A stretch of 64,000 nt of DNA from positions 168,525,740-168,589,739 of the forward strand of contig CM043944.1 in NCBI GenBank assembly GCA_014529385.2, written 5' to 3'. The first letter of the stretch is position 1. Every line of letters begins with the position of its first letter. Source of the stretch: Adiantum capillus-veneris. Taxonomy: Eukaryota; Streptophyta; Polypodiopsida; Polypodiales; Pteridaceae. Both the position numbers and the translations under genes were made by a program. A model generated the notes under the pieces. It saw nothing but the letters and a program-made list of their open reading frames with translations, had not been told where the DNA came from and made no database searches. This document shows, in pieces, positions 54,723 through 64,000 of this stretch.

Positions 54723-56355
54723 TCTTCTAGCCGTTATTTCTCGACTTGTAAGTTGGTGTTTGCCTCGTTAAAGTCTTGAGCTTCTTTATAGTAATGGGCA
54801 GCATTTATTTTTTTCCCTTGAAGGCTCAGTTTGTAACTCCAATTGCATGCTTTGGAGTTCCAATCTTTCCTTGTAGCTCTTGGTTTGGTTCCTTCAAATA
54901 AGTATACCATCTTCTTTCCATCTTTTATTAATGCTTGTGAGTGGGGTGATGATGGTTTCTTATATGATGTGTGCGGTTTGCTAGAGGTGCCCGCTTCTTC
55001 ATTTTTGTTTTGTGTCTTATCTTTGATCTTTTCCTGTGCTTGTTCTATTATTTATGGTGGGCCCAACCCCTTCTTTACTTGGTCCATCTTTGTTGTATCC
55101 TCAAGTGTGGGTGAACTCCTTGGCACTTGCTTCGATGTTTTCTCTAGTATTTGTTCTTCCTGCTTGTTAGTCTCTTTTTTTTCAACTTGTTTAGTAGATT
55201 CTTGAGCCGTAGGAGGAGTGGCTAGTTGGTTTGAGAGGGGAGGAGTGGCTAGTTGGTTTGAGAGGGGTGGAGTAATATTAGCATGTATCTCCAAGGTCTC
55301 CACACCACCCTCCTCTCTGTTCTTTTCCTCATCCCTTTGGTTCTTGTCCTTTTTCTAAGATTTTGAGGATTCATTAAATTATTCAAGATCATCAAGAGTC
55401 TATTTCTTAGACTCCTATTGTGCTCTTTGGATAGCTTTCTGCTTGAGCTCCTTTTCAATGCGTTGCCGCATGGTGTTGGCAAGATCCACATTGGATGTGG
55501 CAGTTCTTCTTTTGTAATGCTTGATTTTCTCCAACTGCTCTGTCTTCCGTGTTCATGTGTTTTATGCTAGTCATCTTCACCTTCATCATCTGCTTCAGCT
55601 CCCTTTCTCCTCCTCTATCTTCCTACGGACCTTTGTTTTTGAAAGATTGGTATTTGATCTCTCATTAGATTTTCTTTTTACTCGCACTCAAGGGATTTTT
55701 AATTTTCCGTCTTTTTTGTCACCTTGCTCTTCATCATCTTTATCTTCATCCGTTGTCTAAAATTTTGATGGAGTGTCTCTGTTTTTGAGCTTGATTTCCC
55801 CACTTAAGTTGATGTCTGACTCTATCTCCTCACTGTCAAACTTCTTTTTTTGAGTAGTTTTCCTTGGTGCTTTGTACTCCAAATCGTCCGACCACAGGTC
55901 TGACCGCATGCTTGGATTTGTGTAAAAGATCAAGCTGGGACTCAGCTTGTGGTAGTTGATCTATCATTCCCAGTGCTTGATATGTGATCCTTGTTAGCAC
56001 AGGTCACTATTCATGTAGGTTTTGTTTCTGTCATTGTTCTTGAGATTTGCTTCCACCAAATTTTCTAGTATGTACGTGCCTAGAACACATCGGATCATCT
56101 TGGATCACTGGGATATATATCAGCTTGTGGTAGTTGATCTATCATCCCTAGTGCTTGATATTGATCCTTGTCAGCACAGGTCACCGTTCCTGTAGGTTTT
56201 GTTTCTGTCATTGTTCTTGAGATTTTCTTGCACCAAATTTTCTAGTATGTACGTGCCCAGACCACATCGGGTCATCCTTTGCTTTGAGAGCCTAATAGCC
56301 ATCACTACAATAATGTGAAGGTTAGTCTCAGTGTATTTAGCTATCTTTTGGACCT
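54723..56355 (-). other. Degraded lysine/glutamate-rich coding relic
   Basis: Short minus-strand frames (for example 55491-55249 and 55303-55052) rich in Lys, Arg, Glu and Gln, with PPLSNQLATPPLSNQLATPP repeated twice in tandem. A duplicated block of about 200 bp (55930-56090 and 56120-56275) also lies here. No domain recognised. Confidence 0.35.
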
Positions 56356-56840
56356 TCAGATTCTATGAGATGAGACGCAATGGAAAGTACACCAAATCCT
56401 TGTATGTAAAGTTGTGTCCTTACTGCTTGACGAAAGCTTTGTCATTGTCTGTAGCTTGGTCTTTAGCAGCAAGGTGTGATTGCCTGGTGGCAAGTGTAAG
56501 GCTTGATTGATCATATATGTAGTGATCCAAACTTTCACAGTTTCACCATCCTTATCTGTTAGAGTAGCTTCTTTGTTGTATTGAATTGATGACATAAGTT
56601 CGTGTGATTTTTGGAAGTCTGTCCCCATGGTTGTACTCGAAAAAATGTGTCCATTTAAAGATACCTTGATCCTTCAATCACTTCTTGTTGTTGATGTAGA
56701 GTCCAGAGTTCCCTTGGGAAGATTATGGTCTTTAATTTAGTGCCATCTGCTGCTTCAAATCTGCCAATGAATATGTTTGCCAGAATTTGAGCAAGCTCCT
56801 CCTCTGATACATAAGCTTTCTCATTTGATGAGATGTCCAC
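56356..56840 (-). pseudogene. N-terminal fragment of the minus-strand ORF cluster
   Basis: Frames 56840-56655 (MDISSNEKAYVSEEELAQILANIFIGRFEAADGT) and 56628-56356 (DGETVKVWITTYMINQALHLPPGNHTLL). The second recalls Gag-like segments with 'I-x-x-x-L-x-L-P-x-G' in plant LTR elements. It follows a palindrome-rich leader, the same order as ORF 39004-38315 in the 10.26-kb element. No certain family. Confidence 0.4.
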
Positions 56841-58837
56841 TACTTGGTAGGGTGGGGGTTCCCATTGCTTCCTCGGTCATCTACGATGCATTCTCTGATT
56901 AGACATTCCATAGATTAGATCCAAAAATTGGCCAACAAGTTGTCGAGAAAGTCAAAAAATGCAAACTTTGACCATAAAATGAAAAATGAGTATAACTTGA
57001 TCAAAACAAGTTCAAAGTTGTCCAAACTTCACCAATGCAACGAGGGTAGCTATAGACACTAGGTCAAAAGACTGCAGGTCAAATGTGGCTCAGGGGATCA
57101 TGGATTGCGATCCATGTTGGACAACATTTTGACTTTTTGGTAGTGCCATCTGAGTAAGCATGAGCTGGGGATGTTATGGTTCACTTCTTTTTGAATTTGG
57201 ATCACGTTAAGATTTCATGCCAAATTTTGGAGTTTTTCTCAGACTTAGAGATTTTTGGCATTTCAAAAAAGATTTTGAAATCCAAATTACTTGAAACTCT
57301 ATGGTTAGGTTATCCTTGATATTTGGGACCAGGAGGTATGGTTTTTGCTTGGACAACTTGCAAGGGATCATGAATCACGATCCATGCTTGTTGACAACCT
57401 GAGATAAAACTTTGAGAACTTGTTCATATAGTCTATCCTAACACACTGGTGAAGTTATTTTCAAATTGGACTAGTTTATCTCTAGTTTCCTCAATTTCCC
57501 AATTTATTGTCTGATTTGGTCTGACTTTGCCATATGTGGTTTTGGGTGGCACTTTAGATCCCTGATTGTGATCAATTTGGTTGGCATTTTGACCATCAAA
57601 AGCTTTGGAGCTGAAGAAGAATCCCAATCCCTACTATTTGTTGATTTTCACTACATTTGGAGTTTGTTTGTGCTCTCCCAGGCTCTCTAATACTTTGATT
57701 CATTTCTTAGGCATTTTTGGTAGTCCTTGAGTTACAACAAGTTCACAACTCCTTTTGAAAACATTGCCTATGGCCACAATTTCTGCACTTTACACTTTGA
57801 CAATGCTAAAGTTGAAAATCAAATTATTTGATAGGACCAAACAGTGAAATTTTGCCCTATCTCATATACCTTGACTTGTGCACACAAACTGCAACCATTT
57901 TCTAACAGTTTTGCTTCAGGGGACATGGATCGCGATCCATGTTTTGAACCCAATTTTGATGAAACTTTGGGGATAGCATATGGACATGGTCCCTAACCCA
58001 AGGGCTCACTTTTTCATGAGTTTGGGTCAAATTTGCCCATTATGGGCTAAATTAACCATTTGGAGACTGACTTTCCCCTTTTGGCTTGGTTTTTGGTGAT
58101 TTCCAAGTCCATTTCACTCCAAGCTTTTAGGGCTCATTTCCCAAGGCAAGTTCAAACTGTGTGGGAAAAATTTTGTCCATTCTAACATTTGAGGGACATG
58201 GATAGAGATCCATGTCAGACAACATTTTTTATCTGTGATTGTTGCAGCTTAAAGGCGCTTTCAAAGGTAGTATTCAACACAACGTTTTCTTGCAAATTGG
58301 GGCGGGGGAACATGAATCACAATCCATGCTCCACCTTATCTGTCAATTGTGATTGCATAGCCATATTTTGATGGGTGAGGGGAGCATTCCTATGCACTTA
58401 TCTTTGAATTTGGACTTGTTTAGCCATCCCAAAAATCCTCTAATATTTTGTAGAAATCCCAACTTTGATTTGATTAATTCTGCTTTTTGTGCATTTGTTG
58501 GATGTTTTTGGCAATTCACAAATGTTTTGGAGCTGAAGAGGATCATACCTAACCGATCTGGTGAAGTATGGGTGTCTGGTGTGGCTATAGTTGCCAAACA
58601 TTTTACCAAAATTATTTCTCACACTCATATGTTATACTCTTACTCTAAGTATCTTTGTTGTCGAAATTTGTCAATATGGCTCAATACTTTGCCAAATAAG
58701 AGTAAAATTCTGCTAGAGTTGTGAAAAACATAAAAATTCAGCATCAAACACACTTTATATAGTATACACATAATCTTTCAACATCTTGCAGTCTAATATC
58801 TTGCAATTTTCCACTCTAGCTATTGTAGCCACTGTTA
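56841..58837 (-). repeat. Non-coding leader/LTR-like region with a second palindrome family
   Basis: Five copies of a palindrome related to ACATGGATCGCGATCCATGT lie at 57099-57116, 57369-57386, 57923-57942 (perfect 20 bp), 58196-58215 and 58311-58328. Flanks such as GACAACATTTT recur. Degenerate repeats also cover about 57430-57620 and 58430-58570 (shared CTTCAGCTCCAAA). It lies between the polypurine tract of the Gypsy relic and the ORF cluster, so it may be an LTR plus leader. Confidence 0.75.
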
Positions 58838-58850
58838 CTCCCCCCTCCCA
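58838..58850 (-). other. Putative polypurine tract of the Gypsy relic
   Basis: TGGGAGGGGGGAG on the minus strand, preceded by GACTCAAAA, as at the 3' end of many plant Gypsy interiors. The LTR would begin TAACAG, an atypical terminus that may be mutated. Confidence 0.6.
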
Positions 58851-59341
58851 TTTTGAGTCACCCGGGACGAAGTGTTGTGTGATGTGCATGGCCAAAAACA
58901 TGTCTATGCAAGGCCTTGTAAGATGGCCCTATCATGATTAGAGAAGAGATGCATGCGGTAACACATTGATGTGCAAAATGTGGGTATTGAAACAACTATT
59001 TAGTGGTTTTGCCTGACGATGTCTCATTTTGCTTGAAATTGTGATTATCCTTTGTGTGGCCAAGAGATGATTGGGTTGGACTTTAGGGATCTATTTGAGG
59101 CCTGTTTTGGGAGACCGCGACAAAATTTTGTTGTTTGATGGTTTTAGTCTCCATTCCCATTTGGTTATTATTGATTTCTTTGGCTGTTCCAATTTAGCTT
59201 TGGAAATACGTTTGTAGTTTGTTAAGCCTCTTGAAACATTCAGATGTCAATTGAAGTTCTATGGTTTATTTTGTTCAGCTTTGTTGGTTTTGTTGATTGG
59301 GAATTTGTTTTGCGGTGAGGTGAAGGATTGAGTAACAAGCA
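58851..59341. other. No gene recognised
   Basis: AT-rich stretch between the retropepsin and the polypurine tract. Confidence 0.5.
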
Positions 59342-59390
59342 TTATTTTAGGAATCCATATCTATTTCGATTTTGATGCCATGATTGATTT

Positions 59391-59891
59391 TCAGATCCAA
59401 ACGTTGGTAATTTTACTTTTGCGATTACTTGCAAGTGGTTTTGGTGTAGATGCAAGCAACTCTTCCCTTGTGTCGTAGTCGTTTGAATGCTTATGTTCAG
59501 CCCATGTGTGATTTGTTTGCTCGAATGGTGTAACATAGGACTTATCCTTGAGATAATAATGTAGTGTATCATCTTTCCAATCTGGAACATCCTTGTAAGT
59601 GCGCATCCACGAATCTCCCAAAATGATTCACTCGTTGAGATCTGTATTGGCCATGATGTGGAACCGGTGTGGGTAGTGGTTACCATCTATGTTAGTTGAC
59701 ACAATGGCTTGTCCGAGACTAACCATGGTTTCTTGATTAGTCGCTTTTAGCTCAATTTGAGTTCTTTCAATCATTGACTTTGATAGTTTTAGGTAGGTTG
59801 AATATTGCATAGCATTGACACATGCTCCAATGTCGACATATGCTCTTTCGATTGTGCCATCGGCTAGGTGGACATTGATCCAAACATCCAT
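59391..59891 (-). pseudogene. Retropepsin-like domain located after integrase
   Basis: Reads IERAYVDIGACVNAMQYSTYLKL (catalytic Asp at 59832-59834, D-I-G-A in place of D-T/S-G-A), then MVSLGQAIVST and, after a stop, IILGDSWMRTYKDVPDWK, the I-L-G-D-x-W-L-type second landmark. This is a complete retropepsin core. It lies about 120 bp after the integrase C-terminal domain, not in the usual place between Gag and RT. A stop near 59628 interrupts it. Confidence 0.8.
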
Positions 59892-60014
59892 ACCACCTAT
59901 CCAAGTTTGCTCGACTTGAATTGCTGCAATAGGAGGTGGTGGTTTATGTTGTTCCTTTTGCCTTCAACTCTGTAATTTAACCTCCTATGCTTGATCTTTA
60001 AATTCTTGAACTTT

Positions 60015-61129
60015 TCAAAATCGCTCCTTAGCTAAATGTATCTTTTCTAGCATCTTCATGGCGAGACATTGTTGATGCTTTTTCAACCTGCATCCATTTA
60101 TCCAGTTAGATATCACCTCTCCCTCTAATGTTGCAAGTTGGACGGCTCCACTTGGTGATATGTCGTTGATCACAAATGGGCCGTTACCCCGCTTTTTAAG
60201 TTTTTTGGAATGTTGCTTAAGGGCGTAGACTAAAACGTAGTCACCCTTTTGAAATTCCTTGTTTTTCACATGTTGGTCATGGAATTATTTCATTTGTCAT
60301 TTTTGCGCATACATAGCCACAACCGATTTAAGTTCTTTCTTGTATAATTGCATTATTTAGTCCAGTCTGTTAGATAATTCATGCCCAATCCATCCCAAGT
60401 CTTGTGCTACGCGTACTGTAGGAATCAAGAACTCGACCGGTAGTATTGCATTTATCCCAAACACTAAGTTGAAAGATGTTGTTTTATGTGGAGTTTTATA
60501 TGCTACCCGATATTCCTATGAGGCTGAATATAACTTCTGTTCCCAGTCCATTCTAGATTCATTGACAATCTTTGTGCGCATTGTGCACAATACTTTGCTG
60601 GTGCTCCCGGCTTGTCCGTTGGCTTGAGGGTGGTATGGAGCTGATTTAGAATGAAGAACCATAAATTCGTGCAACAAATAATCAGTCATATCATTGAGGA
60701 AATGAGTGCCTCGATCACTCACGGTTTCAATCGAAAAGCCATACTACGTGAGAATGTTCTCATACAAGAATTGAGTTGTGATTCTGGAATCATTTTTTTG
60801 TGTTTCCTTAGCCTCGATCCATGTGGTCAAATAATCTGTGGCCACGATAATGTATTGAGCATGCATTCTATATGCAAGTGGCGAGATAGGCCCTACAAAG
60901 TCTATTCCCCATTTGGCAAAAGCTTGTGCTCCCATTATTGATCGCAGTGACACGTCATCACTCGCGTTGGTACTTTAGTACGTGGACAAGCATCACATCT
61001 CACATAATATTCGGTATTCATCAACACAGTAGGCCACCAGATTCTTACTAGAAGTATCGCTGTTATGGTTTTGTATGCTGAAAAGTTTCTTCTTGCAGGA
61101 TCAGCGTGTGCTTGCTCAAGCATGGGCAA
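60015..61129 (-). pseudogene. Integrase of the Gypsy relic
   Basis: Pieces in order: zinc region with YYVRCDACPRTK (about 61000-61129); core with FAKWGIDFVGP (first Asp), SDRGTHFLND (second Asp) and PYHPQANGQAGST, where the catalytic Glu is Gly (60606-60608); and the C-terminal domain QKGDYVLVYAL...GNGPFVINDISPSGAVQLATLEGEV (60269-60015), a GPF-type module. Stops near 60723-60744, 60513 and 60290 separate the pieces. The lost Glu alone should abolish strand transfer. Confidence 0.88.
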
Positions 61130-61817
61130 GTACTCATGTTCTGCAGTACAAAAATCCTTAAGTTGTCATCTATTCCTTTTCAATGAAAATGGTTTTCAAT
61201 AATATCATAGTTTTTTGCTTCTTGTTGAATCGAGCGTAATTTGGCTCTGCTTAAGTTCTCTAGTAAAAATTGTTTCTCTATGTAGCATGCTCGATTGGCT
61301 TGTTGATTGCACAAACATTGCATGAGCTAGCATAGTCATGTACGCTTTTCTACATGTGAGGCCAACACACTCCAAGTAGCATCACTCTCTCATATATTTG
61401 AGTTTTGGCAGTATGAATACCCGTAGCTTTCACATGAGCTTGTTTCATATATATCTCTTTTTGGGATGGCTTGATGCATAATCTGAGTATGCCATCGTGT
61501 CCTTGCTTTTATAATCGTCCTGTGATCAGCACTAAGTTGCGAGATTTCTCGATGATTGATGGTTCCTCTCAATTTGCAGTGAACCAATGGTGAGCAATTG
61601 TATAACATGTTCTCTACAGCTTGGTACCATCTAGATGTTAAAGAGATAAAAGTCATGCAAATCATCTTCAATCCCTAAAGGAGCTTCTCTATGTAGTATT
61701 CGCGACAATTGGTCCGCTCTGTGGTGTGTAGTTCCTTTTTTGCCACTACAATGAAATTAAACTCCACCAATATTAGGAACCATCGAATGATGTGATCCAT
61801 ATTGCATGGCTTATCAC
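61130..61817 (-). pseudogene. Degenerate pol linker between RNase H and integrase
   Basis: Corresponds to the RNase H tail and the linker to the integrase finger in Gypsy elements. Only fragments of coding sequence remain (for example 61671-61390), with no motif. Confidence 0.4.
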
Positions 61818-62012
61818 TTAGTACAATAGTTTCTGATGATCCACAAAGAACACGAACTTGTTTGCGTGAGTGTAATGTCTAAATTCTTTTACAGAATAGA
61901 TAATTCCCAAGCCCTCTCTTTCTGTGGTCATGTAATTCCCTTCTACGCAATTGAGTTGTTTATTGGAGTAACAAATTGGAAAATCAATGTTGTTTTCTCC
62001 ATGCTGAGCCAA
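61818..62012 (-). pseudogene. RNase H fragment of the Gypsy relic
   Basis: Reads DFPICYSNKQLNCVEGNYMTTEREGLGIIYSVKEFRHY, then FVFFVDHQKLLY, matching the Y-x-S-x-x-L...N-Y...T-x-x-E and F-x-x-x-T-D-H landmarks of the Gypsy RNase H domain. The Asp of the usual T-D-H is kept as V-D-H. Confidence 0.85.
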
Positions 62013-62099
62013 GATACATCCAATAGTGTAAGCCGATGCATCTACATGGACGTGGAAAATCTTTGTCTAGTCATGAGCTTTCAAAATCGAAGCAGAAAT

Positions 62100-63110
62100 A
62101 AGTCTTTGGTTCAATTGTTGAAATGCTTTCTCACATTTCTCATTCCATTCAAACTTTGTGATGAGTGCGTAGAGAGGTTTTGCAATGATCCGAAAGTGCA
62201 AATAAATCTACGATAATATCCACAATGGCCCAAAAAAGATTGTACCTCTCTAACTTTTGTTGGTTGTGGAAGAGCAACAATCTCTTGTATCTTCTCAAGG
62301 TCAGAAGAAATGTTATATTTGGCACAATATGCCCCAAAATATTGCCTTGTCTTACCATGAAAATGCACTTTTTAGGATTTAGGTAGATACGATACGTTCT
62401 GCATTTCTCAAAGACCTTCTTTAAGTGTTCGACATGTTCATTTCTGTCGAGAGAATGCACACACAGGACATCCATATAAATCTCTAGGGATTAACTTAGA
62501 TATTCCTTGAATGCATGACTCATTAGCCTTTGGCATGTGGCAATGGCATGTGGCAAGCGCATTGATTAGACCAAATGGAGTTACCTGATATGCAAATATG
62601 CCCCATTCTATTGTAAAGTCCGTTTTGTGTTTATCCTCTCACTTGATCGTGAGCTGGTTATAGCCTGAAAATCCATCAAGAAAGTTGTAGACCTCCTTTC
62701 CAAGGACTCTTTCAATCACATGGTTGGTGATGGGTGATGGATAGTTGTCTCTGATCATAGCAGCATTCATATGTTTGAGATTTACGCATGTTTGTAATTT
62801 ATCGTTCTTTTTTGGACACCACTACAATCGGTGACACCCACTCCGTGTGTTCAATCTTATAGATAAACTTTGTCTTCTTCAATTTGACTATCTCTTGTTG
62901 AATTTTTTTGGTAAATATTTCATTGTAAGTGTAGGGAAACTCTCTACGTGGTTTAGCATCACTCTTGAGGGGTATCGTGTATTTGAAAATGCTAGGATCC
63001 ACCCCTTTTAGATCTTTGTAAGACCAGGCAAACACATCTTTATATTATTTGAGGGTAGCTATCAACAGTTGTTCCTCTTCCTTAGTAAGATATGTCGCTA
63101 TGTAGGTTGA
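62100..63110 (-). pseudogene. Reverse transcriptase of the Gypsy relic
   Basis: Clear start: YKDVFAWSYKDLKGVDPSIFKYTIPLKSDAKP, then KKTKFIYKIEHTEWVSPIVVVSKKER (63035-62799). The middle is scrambled by indels. The active site is YMDV, the second Asp being Val at 62467-62469. Later blocks are CRTYRIYLNPKKCIF, NILGHIV, and LPQPTKVREVQSFLGHCGYYRRF. The order is right for one RT, but this copy is inactive. Confidence 0.88.
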
Positions 63111-63119
63111 CCCATGGTG

Positions 63120-63509
63120 TTATTCATGTCCCCACAAATATGGTTTGATTTTTAGAAGCTCTGTGAGAGTGATTGTACACCTTATAAGAGACGACAAAAG
63201 ATCATGCAAGCTCTTTGTATCCATCACTCGTGGAATAGAATTCCATTGTGATGGCACAATTCTTACCTCAAATTCTGTATCATATTTCCCTACAAAGGAT
63301 GGTAAATTTCTTAAAGTCTCATGTTTACTCTCTTCAAAAATCTTCGTACCTGCATCTCCATACAACAACTGAATATCTCTCGGATAGATCTTGTGGTCCA
63401 TGTTTATTTCAGGGATTGGTGCTAATAGCAATGTGTCACTTACGTCTTTTTGGTTTCTGATTGTTTTCCACAGTGACTGTTCTACTTTAGGAATTGGCTG
63501 CATCTCCAA
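63120..63509 (-). pseudogene. Gag-Pol linker before RT, without protease
   Basis: 129 codons to a stop at 63120-63122. Near the C-terminus is TITLTELLKIKPYLW, a motif that in plant Gypsy Pol usually sits shortly before the retropepsin. Here the reading leads, over about 90 bp, straight into the RT N-terminus. No D-T/S-G-A or I-L-G motif is present in this piece, so the protease is missing from its normal place. Confidence 0.6.
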
Positions 63510-64000
63510 AGATTTAGCCTCATCTGTTGCGTTCGCAACAATCCCAGTAGTCTAGGGATCCTCCTTGTTTGTTTTCATAGATTTGATTTTATTATCCGGA
63601 TTCTGAGTGCAATTTATGAGAAAATGATCCCTTCCACAACGGTTACAAAATCCTTGAACTTTATATTTTTTGCATGTGTTGGTTTCCTCCAACGTCCCTG
63701 TGTTTTCTTTGTCCAACTCATGCATTACAGGCTTAGGAGTTTTTGGACTTTCAAGCTGTAGGAGGGCTTGAGCAGTTTCTTTGAGTTTTTTTCACATCTC
63801 TATTCTTTTGGTTTCATATTCTGGATGCGAATAGGTCAGTAATCTTTGTTTCCAAGTTTGGTTTTTATTGAGTCTTGCCTCGTAGGCTTGCAAACTAGTG
63901 TCTAATTCCACCAAGACTGAATCGCTTGAGTCAGTCTTTGACTCTTCTGAACCCTTTGTGTCTTTCTTGCTCTCTGTTTGTGTCTAAGCAGTTCTTTTGT
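63510..64000 (-). pseudogene. Gag nucleocapsid zinc knuckle, partial
   Basis: Contains CNRCGRDHFLINC (63609-63647), a knuckle with spacing CX2CX3HX4C rather than the usual CX2CX4HX4C. It is preceded by a Lys/Glu-rich segment. Stops are present. The rest of Gag is beyond the window end. Confidence 0.75.

Larger units (their letters stand above)
58838..64000 (-). mobile_element. Degenerate Ty3/Gypsy element, minus strand, cut by the window end
   Basis: Read on the minus strand from 64000 to 58838: zinc knuckle, pre-RT linker, RT, RNase H, integrase, then a retropepsin and a polypurine tract. Frames are broken throughout. RT and integrase have each lost a catalytic residue. The 5' part lies beyond the window. 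No paired LTR is identified. Confidence 0.85.

Overview
The window is repetitive DNA from a large land-plant nuclear genome. The evidence is Tat-like Ty3/Gypsy elements with a second, archaeal-type RNase H, a Ty1/Copia element primed by initiator-Met tRNA, a CACTA transposon with introns in its transposase gene, an L1-like LINE, a tRNA-derived SINE-like array and many long CT/GA and CA tracts. The relic character and the mix of families would fit a large fern- or lycophyte-like genome, but that is a weak inference. I see no convincing host gene, no rRNA gene and no intact tRNA gene. Nearly every recognisable coding region is a mobile-element gene, and most carry stops, frameshifts or lost catalytic residues.

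Layout. 1-1.85 kb: 3' part of a Tat-like Gypsy pol (archaeal RNase H, integrase). 3.2-4.5 kb: a 1.3-kb near-perfect inverted repeat. 4.5-18.6 kb: a Tat-like Gypsy element with both LTRs, split inside its integrase C-terminal region by a young Copia element (11762-16975) flanked by the 5-bp duplication CATTG. 19.73-25.66 kb: a CACTA element with 13-bp terminal inverted repeats and a CCA duplication. It holds an intron-bearing TNP2-type transposase pseudogene and a tandem SINE-like array. 25.7-29.6 kb: unrecognised repeat-like DNA with microsatellites. 29.64-46.72 kb: an old, large LTR element with only degraded coding sequence and a duplicated 3' end. 47.2-50.35 kb: a decayed LINE. 51.3-56.8 kb: unrecognised ORFs and relic coding sequence. 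57-58.8 kb: non-coding DNA with repeated palindromes. 58.84-64 kb: a degenerate minus-strand Gypsy element, cut by the window end.

The most interesting object is a 10.26-kb minus-strand LTR element (32683-42940, duplication GAGAT) inserted in the old element. It has LTRs about 3% diverged by eye, a tRNA-Asp-type primer site, a polypurine tract and LTR promoter and poly(A) signals. It encodes no reverse transcriptase, RNase H or integrase. It carries a gag-like reading frame with a zinc knuckle and a retropepsin-like domain whose active site reads DCTA, followed by a lysine/glutamine-rich ORF with repeated W-[LV]-P-K motifs. Its 2.8-kb leader holds eight copies of a 24-bp palindrome at recurring spacings. 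A second family of palindromes lies at 57.1-58.3 kb in the same relation to another minus-strand ORF cluster. The neighbouring Gypsy relic shares the rare CX2CX3HX4C knuckle and has its retropepsin after the integrase rather than before the reverse transcriptase.

Order of events by nesting and LTR divergence: old 29.6-46.7-kb element first, then the 10-kb element inside it; the Gypsy at 4.5 kb of roughly similar age; Copia last. All identities, divergences and alignments are by eye.
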